A DNA stretch of 64,000 nucleotides from DAIOEK01 sp963721445 (lineage in GTDB: Bacteria > Chloroflexota > Anaerolineae > Anaerolineales > Anaerolineaceae), in NCBI GenBank assembly GCA_963721445.1, contig CAVRIZ010000005.1, positions 1,240,001 to 1,304,000 on the forward strand. Direction: 5' to 3'. Position 1 is the first letter of the stretch. Each line of letters opens with the position of its first letter. This document shows, piece after piece, positions 9,023-18,538 of the stretch. The notes beneath the pieces were generated by a model. It was not told where the DNA came from and searched no databases. It worked only from the letters and a program-made list of their open reading frames with translations. The translations under genes were made by a program, and so were the position numbers.

Positions 9023-10237
9023 ATGGACGCATTTATTTCGTTATTCACAGAAACCCTCATCAAAGTCTGGCAAACATTCGTTCACAACTGGCCATTTCTG
9101 GTGGCTAGCACGATCATTGCCGTCTGGCTGAACCACGCTCTCAACCCGCAAAAAGTGGCTGCCTTCTTTAAACGAAACCAGGCGGGCGGTGTATTAGGAG
9201 CGGTCGTCGCTGCCGTGGCAACTCCACTGTGTTCCTGCGGTACTACAGCTGTTCTATTGGGAATGATGGCCAGCATGATGCCGTGGGCACCGATTGTGGC
9301 TTTCATGGTGGCATCACCCCTCACCTCACCCCAGGAATTGATCTACAGCGCCGGTCTGTTCGGCTGGCCTTTCGCCCTGACCTTCTTTGGCGCATCCATT
9401 GTCCTGGGTCTGATCGGGGGCGCGGCTGCCCATTTTATGGAGAAACGCGGGTGGCTGAAAGACCAGATTCGATTTATCCCAACCGAACATTCTGTCCCAG
9501 TCAGTAATGCATCGAATCAGTATGGGCACGCGCAATCTACGCCGATGCCATTGCGGTTTCAATCCGTAGCGGAAACAGCCTGTGGATGCGGAGAGCCAGC
9601 CCCCATGGTCATGCATCTGCAGCCAGTTGCTGAAGCTGATTGCGGTTGTGGTTCATCATCCCCCATCCGCTTCGCAGCAGCCGAATCTTCCTCCCGCTGC
9701 TGTTCTTCCCCCACTCCGATACAAAAGACTGTACCTGAATCAACATCCTGCTCATGTTCTGCACCGGCAAAATCCACACCGGCACCTTCTTCTTGTGGCT
9801 GCGGGGAAGCGAAATCCGAAAAAGATACTTCCAACCTTAAGGAATATGCCCTGGAAACGATGCAATTGGGTGGAAGGCTGCTGTGGATGTTCGGCTTGTT
9901 CGCCTTTATCGGGTACTTCCTAAACGGGTTGATTCCGCAGGAGTGGGTGGCCTCGATCTTCGGGGTTGGAAATGTGTATTCCGTGCCGTTGGCTGCCACG
10001 CTGGGATTGCCGCTCTATATCAATTCAGAAGCATCCCTGCCCCTGGTGCGCGGGTTGATCGATGGAGGGATGAGCCAGGGTGCGGCATTAGCCTTCCTCA
10101 TTACCGGCGCCGGGACATCGGTGGGAGCCGTGGCAGGCATGCTGACCATCGCCCGTTGGCGTGTCATCGCCCTGGTGATCGGCGTCCTCTGGAGCGGCTC
10201 CATCATTATCGGTATGCTCTACAACCTGTTCGTATAA
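9023..10237 (+). CDS. Cu/Zn or arsenic efflux permease (SO_0444/ArsP/DUF318 type)
   Basis: Permease of 404 residues from the DUF318 superfamily. The N-terminal membrane half has the ATPLCSCGTTAVLLG motif near residue 68 and the C-terminal half ends with repeated Gly-rich helices (EASLPLVRGLIDGG, ITGAGTSVG). Between them, residues about 165-265 form a hydrophilic loop with five Cys clusters (two CGCG, then CC, CSCS and CGCG), probably a cytoplasmic metal-binding linker. GGAG lies 8 bases before the ATG. It is likely co-expressed with the sigma factor. The exact metal is not readable. Confidence 0.8.
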   Translation: MDAFISLFTETLIKVWQTFVHNWPFLVASTIIAVWLNHALNPQKVAAFFKRNQAGGVLGAVVAAVATPLCSCGTTAVLLGMMASMMPWAPIVAFMVASPLTSPQELIYSAGLFGWPFALTFFGASIVLGLIGGAAAHFMEKRGWLKDQIRFIPTEHSVPVSNASNQYGHAQSTPMPLRFQSVAETACGCGEPAPMVMHLQPVAEADCGCGSSSPIRFAAAESSSRCCSSPTPIQKTVPESTSCSCSAPAKSTPAPSSCGCGEAKSEKDTSNLKEYALETMQLGGRLLWMFGLFAFIGYFLNGLIPQEWVASIFGVGNVYSVPLAATLGLPLYINSEASLPLVRGLIDGGMSQGAALAFLITGAGTSVGAVAGMLTIARWRVIALVIGVLWSGSIIIGMLYNLFV

Positions 10238-10257
10238 GCTCGCAGAAAGATTTCCAT

Positions 10258-10365
10258 CCGCCCGGGCAGTCAGGTTACCTGCTCAAACGTGGAGAACAGC
10301 CCGGGTGAAATATCTTAGTGGGTGGAAGAGACGTTGTCTCTTCCACCCACATGCCCGTTTCTCCA
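10258..10365 (+). repeat. Intergenic hairpin repeat, copy B
   Basis: Begins with a CCCGGGCA...CCCGGG short hairpin and carries the perfect 15-bp hairpin at 10318-10350 with a GTT loop, then the conserved ATGCCCGTTTCTCCA tail. It sits just after the permease stop and could also act as a terminator-like RNA structure. Confidence 0.8.
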
Positions 10366-10430
10366 AAATTTCTTTTCTGGGGAACTGGCATTTGGAATAG
10401 CATCAGCTTATCATCCCATGATTACACCTA

Positions 10431-10636
10431 CGGGGATGTTGGCATCTGGAAGAAGGGGCGCCTACAGCACCCCTTCTTCCAGAAATGAAGTACCCCTTTC
10501 CGGCGATCAAACCCCACCCGTTCGAATTCCGTCCGCCGGAAGGGGGTAGGGGGATGGCACGAATCAACCAGCCCGGGCAAATTATCTTAGTGTATGGAAG
10601 TGACGTTATCCCTCCCACCCACCTGCCCGTTTCTCT
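10431..10636 (+). repeat. Intergenic hairpin repeat, copy C (long form)
   Basis: Long form: GGGGATGTTGGCATCTGG, a GGAAGAAGGGG hairpin, a CCTTTCCGGCG...CGCCGGAAGGGG hairpin, then CCCGGGCAAATTATCTTAG, a degenerate version of the long hairpin, and a CTGCCCGTTTCTC tail. It shares its left half with copy D. Confidence 0.75.
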
Positions 10637-10721
10637 AGTAATACTCGTACGGCAGACCGCCTGCTCGATCCACCCCAAATCGATTCTTTATACGTCCGTA
10701 TAACGTCTGCGTGCATGGATA

Positions 10722-10750
10722 TTGGAATGAGTCAACGAAATTTTTATACT
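10722..10750 (+). promoter_or_regulatory. Sigma-70-type promoter, leaderless layout
   Basis: TTGGAA (10722-10727), 17-base spacer, TATACT (10745-10750), then exactly 6 nt to the ATG at 10757. No ribosome site lies between, so the mRNA is predicted to be leaderless. Confidence 0.6.
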
Positions 10751-10756
10751 AGAGTC

Positions 10757-11353
10757 ATGAGAAAACTAATCGTACTGACATTTGTTTCCCTCGATGGCGT
10801 GATGCAGGCGCCTGGAGGAAAGGGCGAAGACCCCTCCGGTGGATTCGACCTGGAAGGCTGGACATTCACTTACTTCGATGAAGCACTCGGAAAAGAAATG
10901 GGCAGTCAGATGACCCCACCATTCGCTCTGCTGCTCGGACGCAAGACCTACGATGTGTTCGCCGGTTATTGGCCACAACAAGGCGCGGATGATCCGATCA
11001 ATAAAGCCGTCAAATACGTGGTCACCAGTCATCCCATTGACGCGAACTGGGAAGTGACGATCCCAATCAGCGGAGATGTTCCCGCCGCGATTGGCGAGTT
11101 GAAAAAACAGGATGGTCCCATGCTACAGGTGCACGGCAGCAGTCAGTTGATCCAGACTCTGCTGGCACATGACCTGGTCGATGAAATTTGGCTCAAGACC
11201 TTCCCGGTGGTGCTCGGAAAGGGCAAGCGCTTATTCGGCGGTGGAGCTGTCCCGGCTGCGTTCAAATTGATGGAATCGACCGTTACACCTGCGGGAGTGG
11301 TGGTCGCTTCATACCAGCGCTACGGCGAGGTCAAATTGGGATCGTTTGCATAG
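10757..11353 (+). CDS. RibD C-terminal/dihydrofolate reductase family protein
   Basis: NADPH-dependent reductase fold of 198 residues. The start MRKLIVLTFVSLDGVMQAPGG, the central LLGRKTYDVFAGYWP and the C-terminal LVDEIWLKTFPVVLGKGKRLF are the usual marks of the stand-alone RibD_C/YyaP-like proteins found in many Bacteria. The substrate is unknown. I used the internal ATG at 10757 rather than an upstream in-frame start because the promoter -10 sits just before it and the family starts here. Flanked by hairpin repeats on both sides. Confidence 0.85.
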   Translation: MRKLIVLTFVSLDGVMQAPGGKGEDPSGGFDLEGWTFTYFDEALGKEMGSQMTPPFALLLGRKTYDVFAGYWPQQGADDPINKAVKYVVTSHPIDANWEVTIPISGDVPAAIGELKKQDGPMLQVHGSSQLIQTLLAHDLVDEIWLKTFPVVLGKGKRLFGGGAVPAAFKLMESTVTPAGVVVASYQRYGEVKLGSFA

Positions 11354-11537
11354 GAAGCGATGGGTTCACCCCACTCGCTACGCTCGTCTCGCTCACTCCG
11401 TTCGGGGATGCACAATTCACGGGCACAAAAGGCGCGACTGCGAACCCATCCAACATGGTCGTTGGCGTAAAGAGCGCGAAATCGAAACTACTCTACCCTC
11501 TGGCATCATGCAAATATCGCCATTCGGAAATACCTTC
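11354..11537. other. Intergenic stretch with a low-complexity CTCGCT tract
   Basis: No gene is supported. An ACTCGCTACGCTCG-type tract occurs at about 11372-11405, a kind of sequence often repeated in bacterial genomes. Short ORFs crossing it have no recognisable product. Confidence 0.4.
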
Positions 11538-11783
11538 ACGGGGATGTTGGCATCTGGAAGAAGGGGCGCCTCTGGCGCCCCTTCTTCCAGAAAGTAATTC
11601 CCCTTCCGGCGAAAATGCCAAAACCTACCTTCCTACGGTCGCCGGAAGGGGGTAGGGGGATGGTAATGCAAGATCCGCCTGGGCAGAGTGTTTCCAAGTT
11701 CAAACATCGGGATTGGCCCGGGCGTAAGATATTTAGTGGGTGGAAGAGACGTTGTCTCTTCCACCCACATGCCCGTTTCTCCA
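11538..11783 (+). repeat. Intergenic hairpin repeat, copy D (long form, best preserved)
   Basis: Contains a TCTGGAAGAAGGGGCGCC hairpin with perfect 18-base arms and a TCTG loop, a CCCCTTCCGGCG...CGCCGGAAGGGG hairpin, a short CCCGGGC hairpin, the perfect 15-bp hairpin at 11736-11768, and the ATGCCCGTTTCTCCA tail. Four stable stem-loops in 246 bases. Confidence 0.8.
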
Positions 11784-11809
11784 TGAATACCAAAAGAGGA
11801 TAGCCCATC

Positions 11810-11818
11810 TGTTACAAT
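11810..11818 (+). promoter_or_regulatory. Extended -10 promoter, leaderless layout
   Basis: TGT-TACAAT at 11810-11818, again exactly 6 nt before the ATG at 11825. No clear -35 and no ribosome site. Confidence 0.5.
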
Positions 11819-11824
11819 CAATTC

Positions 11825-13603
11825 ATGTCACAAGATTTCCTACCCACCACCCCCGCGGAGATGGCCGAACGCGGCTGGGACGCGCTCGATGTGATCCTGG
11901 TCAGCGGTGACAGCTATATCGACAGCCCCTTCATCGGCACGGCCGTGATCGGACGGATGCTTGAGCGCGCCGGCTACCGGGTGGGGATCATCGCCCAGCC
12001 CGATATCACCTCCCCGGCAGACATCACCCGCCTGGGCGAGCCGCGCCTGTTCTGGGGGGTGACCGGCGGCAGCGTCGACTCGATGGTGGCCAATTACACC
12101 GCCCTCAAGAAAAAACGCCGCTCGGACGACTACACTCCCGGCGGTGAGAACAACCGCCGTCCCGACCGGGCAGTCATTGCCTATGCGAATCTCATTCGCC
12201 GTCATTTCAAGAACACCTGCCCGATCGTCCTGGGCGGGATCGAAGCCTCCCTGCGCCGGGTGGCTCACTACGACTTCTGGTCCGACTCCGTCCGGCGGTC
12301 GATCCTCTTCGACGCCAAAGCGGACTACCTGTTCTACGGGATGGCCGAGCAGACCATCCTGGCGCTGGCGAAAGCCCTTCAATCCGGTGGACGATCCAAC
12401 CACCATCCGCGGATTGTGCTATATCGCCAAGCCAGCCACCGGACGGATATCTGCTCCTCCCCTCATATGAAGAGGTTACCGCGGACAAGCTGGCCTTCAT
12501 CCGCATGTTCCACGAGTTCTACCGCAACATGGATCCCATCACCGCCAAAGGGCTGGCCCAGCCCCACGGGGACCGCTTCCTCATCCAGAATCCACCCGCG
12601 CCCTATGCCACCCAGGCCGAGATGGACGCCATCTACGCCCTGCCGTTCCAGCGTCGCCAGCATCCCTTCTATGAACAGATGGGCTCCGTCAAGCTGCAGG
12701 AGACGGTCGGATTCTCGATCAGCACCCATCGCGGCTGTTACGGCGAATGCAATTTCTGCGCGATCGCCGTCCACGAGGGGCGGACGGTGCGCTGGCGCAG
12801 CCCGGAATCCATCCTGAAGGAAGCGGAACAGCTCACCCATCTGCCCGGATTCAAAGGCTATATCCAGGATGTGGGCGGACCGACCGCCAACATGTACGGC
12901 TTCGAGTGCCGGAAAAAGCTGAACAGCGGAGTCTGTGAAGACAAGCGCTGCCTCTTCCCGGTCACCTGCCGGGCGTTGAAACCCGACCATCTACCACAGA
13001 CCGAATCTGCTCAAACGTATCCGCCAGATCCCGGGCGTGAAGAAAGCCTTCGTCGCTTCGGGCATCCGCTACGACCTGGTGCTGACCGACACCGCCCACG
13101 GCCGCGACTATCTACGCGAGGTGGTGGATCATCACGTTTCCGGGCAGATGAAGGTCGCACCCGAGCATACCGATCCGCATGTCATGGCGAAGATGGGCAA
13201 GCCGGGACCGGATAGCCTGGTGCAATTCAAGAAGGTGTTCGATGAGATGTCCGAGTCGGCCGGAAAAAAGCAGTTCCTGACCTACTACCTGATCGCCGCC
13301 CACCCCGGATGCGGTGAGGGCGAGATGCGCGAATTGAAGCGCTTTGTCAGCCAGGAATTGCGTATCACCCCCGAGCAGGTGCAGATCTTCACGCCCACAC
13401 CCTCCACCTATTCGAGCCTGATGTACTACACCGGGCTGGACCCGTTCACCCTCGAGCCATTGTTCGTCGAGCGCGATCCGCTTCGCAAGGAAAAACAGAA
13501 GGTGATGATCACCGACCCTGAACCGAAACGCCAATCATCTCCACCCCAAAGACCGCATCCGCCAAATTCACCACGTCCCAATTCGAGAAGGAAACCCCGA
13601 TGA
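11825..13603 (+). pseudogene. ygiQ: YgiQ family radical SAM protein, three frameshifts
   Basis: Relic or mis-sequenced UPF0313/YgiQ radical SAM protein (about 590 residues if repaired). The N-terminal part is in frame from 11825 to about 12385. A short second frame (FNPVDDPTTIRGLCYIAKPATG) runs to about 12440, a third frame (LLLPSYEEVTADKLAF onward) holds the radical SAM cysteines CYGECNFC near 12740 and runs to about 12990, and the last frame (YHRPNLLKRIRQIPGVKKAF onward) runs to the stop. Each step is +1 (or -2). The second break looks like a 4-base CGGA duplication. The stop overlaps the next ATG (ATGA). The DNA is clearly more G+C-rich than most neighbours. Confidence 0.85.
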
Positions 13604-14749
13604 CCTATCCCGCCTATGCTGTCACCACTCCCGGATTGGAAGAGATCGTATCCGCTGAACTCGTTCAGTTGGGCATCGCCGTCAAGTCACCGGTTCCAGC
13701 CGAGGACGGGGGAAAAAGCGAGGATTCGGGCGGGGTCTCCTTCCAGGCTTCCCTCGAGCAGATTTACATCGCCAACCTGCACCTGCGCTGCGCCAGCCGG
13801 ATCATCATCCGGGTGGGGGAATTCGACGCGGTCGGGTTCGATGAACTGCGCCGGAAAGCCGCCCAGATCCCGTGGGATACCTATCATCAAGCCGGGGATG
13901 GATGTCGCCGTCCGGGCGACCTGCCGCAAGAGCCGCCTGTACCATTCAGACGGCGGTGGCGGGAGACTGGTCAAAGCCATCAGCCAGAAGCTGGGGATAC
14001 CCTCCGCCCTGGTCAAGCCATCCGAGGAGACCGAGAAGCCTCCCCAACTGGTCGTGGTGCGGATCGTGAACGACCACTGCACCGTCAGCATCGACAGCTC
14101 CGGGGAACTGCTGCACCGGCGTGGTTACCGTCTGCAGACAGCCAAGGCGCCCCTGCGGGAGACGCTGGCCGCTGGCCTGGTCCTGCTGGCCGGGTGGCAG
14201 CCGGAGTATCCGCTGATCGATCCATTCTGCGGGTCGGGGACCATCCCCATCGAAGCGGCCATGATCGCGCGCAACATCGCTCCCGGCCGGAACCGCAGGT
14301 TCGGATTCATGGACTGGCCGATCTTTGACAAGAAGAAATACGGCATCATGTTGGATCATGCCCGGGCCCAGGAACGGACGATACCCCTTCATATTTTCGC
14401 GTCAGACCGGGATGCCGGGGCGATCGAGATAGCCAAAGCGAACGCGCAGCGAGCGGGGGTGGAGCAAGCCATCCATTTTGAGCACAAGGCTTTTTCTGCC
14501 ATCGAGGCGCCGGCGGACAGCGGCTGGCTGGTCAGCAATCCGCCCTACGGTGTGCGGGTCAGCCCGACCACCGACCTGCGCAATCTGTACACCCGTTTGG
14601 GGGATATTCTGCGCGGAGATTTGGCGGGCTGGCGTTACGGCATTCTGTGCGCGGATCCGATCCTCGCGGGGCACATGCGGGTCAAACCCTCGCGCGTCGT
14701 GGATCTGGTCAATGGGGGTCTCGGGGTGAAGTATTACATCGGGGGATAG
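13600..14749 (+). pseudogene. THUMP-type RNA methyltransferase (RlmL/YpsC-like), one frameshift
   Basis: Class I SAM-dependent 23S-type rRNA methyltransferase, about 382 residues if repaired. The first ~95 residues (YAVTTPGLEEIVSAEL, a THUMP region) are in the frame starting at 13600. From about 13888 the rest continues one base further: PGMDVAVRATCRKSRLYHSD, the SAM site LIDPFCGSGTIPIEAAM and the catalytic NPPY at about 14535. The junction suits loss of one AT from TATATCATC. ATGA overlap with the preceding gene suggests translational coupling. A G+C-rich neighbour of the ygiQ relic. Confidence 0.8.
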
Positions 14750-14825
14750 CAGGGGGGACCGCAGAGGACGTTGAGAGCGCAGAGAAATCGATAAATCTAC
14801 TTAGGCAGCGGGTGTCAATTAAGTG

Positions 14826-15380
14826 TTATGCGCCAAATACTTGTTTACACTGATAAGTTTCCAGATCAAGTTCAAATGTCTTCGGTGTGTGGTGGTGATT
14901 CTGCTCAACCAAATACACAATCCCAATTTCGGCTTTCAAGATTGCGCGAATTTGTGCAAGGCACTCAAATTGTGCTTCTGAAATCTGATCTCCTTCTTTT
15001 TTCACTCGAGGAACAATTTCGGTCCATTTTCCATATACAAGAATAAATCTGGCTCACCTTTTCCTGCTGGAAATCTCGAATGTGATCTAACCTCCCGGAA
15101 ATATTCAAGAAGATCGCGCGAAAAGAGGTCTGCAATTTTTTGATGACCTTCATGATACTTTTCGAAAGTCGAAATCAAATGAATAGAATTTATATCCTTG
15201 CCAGCGGGCTCTCTCAAAATAATCTAGGACATAATATTCCCCGAAGTGATAATGGGGTTGATTGTAGATTTCAGGTGGTACAACACGACCAGCCAACCAT
15301 TTTTGCTTCTCACCACATTTCCAAGCATCCAGGTCGAACGGGTGGTACTCAATAATAGTTTCTGTGAGACGGTAGATCAT
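14826..15380 (-). pseudogene. Decayed VRR-NUC-like nuclease
   Basis: Three overlapping minus-strand frames join into one roughly 185-residue protein. The first part runs from MIYRLTETIIEYHPFD to about 15170. The second contains KYHEGHQKIADLFSRD and GEPDLFLYMENG. After a -1 shift at about 15000 (GAG/TGA, apparently one lost G) the third frame gives VKKEGDQISEAQFECL and LKAEIGIVYLVEQN. The PD...E-V-K...Q order is that of a VRR-NUC/PD-(D/E)XK nuclease, where E and K are catalytic. Family assignment is by motif only. Low G+C, unlike the adjacent methyltransferase. Confidence 0.6.
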
Positions 15381-15577
15381 ATTGATGTGTTCATCGAATA
15401 AACGTAATTACTACTTATGCGCAAAACGAACTTTTTTGATAATGGTGACCTTACCTTAACTTCCAACACTGGATTCTTTATTAGGTGATAAGACGAGCTT
15501 CCATCAAGGTCTTACTAAAGAGAAAATCTCTTGCGAGCAACCATAATAAACCCTGGGATTTCTATCTTGTGTACCGA

Positions 15578-16268
15578 TTATTCAATCTTGTCACGTTTTT
15601 CAAGGTTATGCCTTCCACATAGTAACTGGATATTGTTTGCATCTGTTGAAGATCCTCCCCTCGAATATGGAATGATGTGATCAAAATGCAGGTCTGTGTC
15701 TGAACCGCATTTGGAACATTTTCCCCCGTCCCGTTGCCAAACTTTTAACTTTATTTCTGTCGGAATGATCCTACGATAAATTATGCCTTCGGGAACAGGA
15801 ATAGTAATATCTTCTTCGCCTTCAACTGCAAGAAGTTTGAACTTATAGACTTTGCGACGGTTTTCGTATACTACCCACAGAATCCGATAGATGAAAAATT
15901 CCATTGTAAGACCAAATTCCAGATTTGATCTTTTCATATACTCGTACACGTTCTGGGGGGGATTTTTTATCTTTAAATTGTAGTGCGGCATTATTAAAAA
16001 GACCATTCTGGGTAAAGCTACCGGAAGGGGAAAGTCCAACCTGATCTACTTTTTTTGGATCAGGGCATTCTGATGATTTTGGCACATCATGCCCCTCATA
16101 AATTATTGTTGTTCCATTATCAACTACAACATCAGCATATGGTGCTCCTCTTCGAACCGACATGAGGATAACGGAATAGTGTCCTTTTAGGTGAAAATTC
16201 ATCCCCCGCTGTAGACTTACGCCTTCTCTATCGCACATCTCTCGATAAGAAATAACTTCATTTGGCAT
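15578..16268 (-). pseudogene. SRA/YDG-HNH restriction endonuclease, one frameshift
   Basis: Relic of a modification-dependent (type IV, McrA-like) endonuclease of about 230 residues. The N-terminal half has the SRA/YDG pattern (QRGMNFHLKGHYSVILMS, IIYEGHDVPK, GIWSYNGIFHLSDS). After a +1 shift near 15890 it continues WVVYENRRKVYKFKL and then an HNH domain with CSKC, the DLHFDHIIPYSRGG core and LCGRHN. This order is that of known 5-methylcytosine-binding SRA-HNH nucleases. One extra G restores the frame, so it could be a single error rather than decay. A 7-base C run (minus strand) lies just upstream. Confidence 0.75.
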
Positions 16269-16336
16269 ATTCCCTCCTCCAAATTTTGTTATTTGTGGTT
16301 AATGTAGATGTATATATATTCCTACCAATTATATAT

Positions 16337-16437
16337 CAGCGTTCTCCGAGGTAAATATCCCTGTCCCCTGACCTGGTAATCCCCATTGGACGACCCACTT
16401 AGGGGTGTTGAGTTCGCGCAGACCCATCGGACCGCGA
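16337..16437 (-). repeat. Partial copy of the proA 3' end and downstream flank
   Basis: About 100 bases here match 17235-17346 closely, including the last ~25 codons of proA (minus strand RGPMGLREL, then KWVVQ), its stop region and the flanking CAGCGTTCTC tract. Several substitutions and small indels separate the two copies. The DUF7010 gene lies between them. Confidence 0.75.
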
Positions 16438-16452
16438 GTGGGGTTCGCTACC

Positions 16453-16998
16453 TTATGCGCTGACAGGTAATTTTCGGATCTCAAGCATCAACAACAGGCT
16501 AAAAACAATCTCGACCGCTATCATACAGCCTGCAACAACATAGGGCGGAAAATTAATCCCCACAATCAGCGCGGCAATTGGAATAATCACGGATAAAACC
16601 ATGTAACTGGTTGATCTATACAGCCAACCATAGGGGAACAGATGCGCCCCAAAGATCATCGCCAACACCATGACCATCTTTTCTGGAACCGCATTGAATA
16701 TCCACATGGCAATCAGGAGATACAACATTTGATTCACAGAGAACAGGATGCCCAGGTTGGTGAGAGGATTATCTTTGTTCGTAAAATCTACTCTGATGAT
16801 CTTTGAGATCAGGAAAGCCAGTGGAACAAGCGGGGCTGTGAAACAAAAGGTGAGCAGGTTCTTGGTCAAAATAGGCAGCTCTGTCAAATGGATGATCAAA
16901 ACGGCAGTCCAAATAATGACCGACGCCAGAATAAAATGTAACCCTTTCTTCTGCTTGGTGGCACTATCCAACCGCATCTGATCCAGGTTCAAGTTCAT
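16453..16998 (-). CDS. DUF7010 family membrane protein
   Basis: Membrane protein of about 181 residues with six hydrophobic segments, beginning MNLNLDQMRLDSATKQKKG and containing LFPYGWLYRSTSYMVLS. The DUF7010 assignment rests on recall of this general pattern; the function is unknown. I placed the start at 16998 because the upstream in-frame extension is not membrane-like. It is flanked by the proA-end duplication, suggesting arrival by recombination at the proA 3' end. Confidence 0.65.
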   Translation of the reverse strand: MNLNLDQMRLDSATKQKKGLHFILASVIIWTAVLIIHLTELPILTKNLLTFCFTAPLVPLAFLISKIIRVDFTNKDNPLTNLGILFSVNQMLYLLIAMWIFNAVPEKMVMVLAMIFGAHLFPYGWLYRSTSYMVLSVIIPIAALIVGINFPPYVVAGCMIAVEIVFSLLLMLEIRKLPVSA

Positions 16999-17270
16999 AT
17001 TTGTACTCCTAGCGAATACATAAACACTTCTATTTATGTTTACCGATCCTGCGTAAGACAATTGGTACTCTGTCTATTATTCGGGATGTTTGATGTGGTG
17101 CGGATTTACCATTTAGCCAGTCAATATTTACTCTCAATTATGCCAGTATCATACACAAATGGTCAGGTATTCTAACTGTACCCGACTAGAATTATCGATG
17201 CTACCCTGTGGGTGGATCCTTTTTATGATTTCCCTCAGCGTTCTCTGTGTTCTCCGTGCGGTTAAATACT

Positions 17271-18530
17271 TTATCCCCTGACCTGGTAATCCCCCTGGAC
17301 CACCCACTTGTAAGTGGTGAGTTCGCGCAGACCCATCGGACCGCGGGCATGCAGCCGCTGGGTGGAGATGGCGATCTCCGCCCCCAACCCCAACTGCGAT
17401 CCGTCGGTAAACCGGGTGGAGGCGTTCACATACACGGCCGCCGAATCCACCAGGCTCACAAACCGCTCGGCGTGGATCGGGTCGTTGGTCAAAATTCCAT
17501 CCGAATGACCGGTAGAATGCGCGGCGATATGTTCGATAGCTTCATCCACGCCCGAGACTACCTTCAATCCCAGCACCAGCGACAGCCATTCGGTATCAAA
17601 ATCCAACGGTAATGCCGGTGTGACCACTACGCCGAACTTGCCTGCCAATACCGAACGCGCACCTTCCTCCGCCCGGAAGGACACACCATCCGCAGACAGA
17701 CGTTCCACCAGGCGGGGTAAAAAGTCAGCTGCGATGGAGCAGTGCACCAGGGCAGTATCCAGCGCATTACAGACGGTCGGGCGCTGGATCTTGGCATTGC
17801 GGATCACCTCGATCGCCCTGGTCTGGTCAGCCAATTCATCCACAAATAAATGACAGATGCCGATCCCCCCGGTGATGACCGGGATGCGGCTGTTCTGCCG
17901 GCAGAATTTATGCAGGCCGGCTCCGCCGCGCGGGATGACCATATCCACGGTCCGGTCCTGCTGGAGCAATTCCAACATCAGGCTCCGGGCGGGATCGGTG
18001 ATCAATTGGATGGCTTCCACGGGGATGGGAGTACCGTTCAAACCATGTTGAATAGCAGTCCAGAGCGCCCGATTTGAACGGATGGTCTCACTGCCACCCC
18101 GTAGGATGACCGCGTTGCCTGATTTAAGCGCCAGTCCTGCCACATCCACCGTCACATTGGGGCGGGCTTCATAAATGACAGCCAGTACGCCAAGTGGAAC
18201 GCGCTGCTTGCGGATCTTCAAGCCATTAGCAAGGACTTGTTCTTCGAATACCTCGCCCACCGGGTCGGGCAGATTGGTCACAGCCCGCATATCATCAACG
18301 ATGGTCTCGAGCCGGGATTCGTTCAACATTAGCCTATCCAGCATGGAAGGATCGATCCCATTCGTGCGGGCAGTTTTCTGATCTTCCTGGTTCGCGGATA
18401 GAATCTCGTCCCGTTCAGCCCAGATCTGATCGGCGATCCGTTGCAGGGCAGCATTTTTATCGATACTGGAAACGCGAGCCAGCACATGGGATGCAGATTT
18501 AGCCTGAAGACAAAGTTGTTCGATTGACAT
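17271..18530 (-). CDS. proA: Glutamate-5-semialdehyde dehydrogenase
   Basis: Second step of proline synthesis: NADPH-dependent reduction of glutamyl-5-phosphate to glutamate-5-semialdehyde. The 419-residue protein has the ProA order: MSIEQLCLQAKSASH start, LGVLAVIYEARPNVTVDVAGLALKSGN, and the catalytic Cys in NAKIQRPTVCNALDT. An upstream extension to 18629 is not part of the family, so the start is 18530, 8 bases after the proB stop. proB and proA form an operon read proB-proA. Confidence 0.95.
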   Translation of the reverse strand: MSIEQLCLQAKSASHVLARVSSIDKNAALQRIADQIWAERDEILSANQEDQKTARTNGIDPSMLDRLMLNESRLETIVDDMRAVTNLPDPVGEVFEEQVLANGLKIRKQRVPLGVLAVIYEARPNVTVDVAGLALKSGNAVILRGGSETIRSNRALWTAIQHGLNGTPIPVEAIQLITDPARSLMLELLQQDRTVDMVIPRGGAGLHKFCRQNSRIPVITGGIGICHLFVDELADQTRAIEVIRNAKIQRPTVCNALDTALVHCSIAADFLPRLVERLSADGVSFRAEEGARSVLAGKFGVVVTPALPLDFDTEWLSLVLGLKVVSGVDEAIEHIAAHSTGHSDGILTNDPIHAERFVSLVDSAAVYVNASTRFTDGSQLGLGAEIAISTQRLHARGPMGLRELTTYKWVVQGDYQVRG

Positions 18531-18538
18531 ATCGATCC

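Noticed and set aside
9559..9999. Antisense frame opposite the permease
   Set aside because: Shadow of the Cys-rich loop; no domain or start signal.
12463..12990. Long antisense frame opposite ygiQ (175 codons)
   Set aside because: G+C-rich DNA gives long shadow frames. The conserved motifs (CYGECNFC) are on the plus strand.
15953..15959. Seven-base G run in the SRA-HNH gene as the frameshift site
   Set aside because: The reading frame on both sides of the run stays plausible; the break is better placed near 15890 by the conserved DSW...KFKL region.
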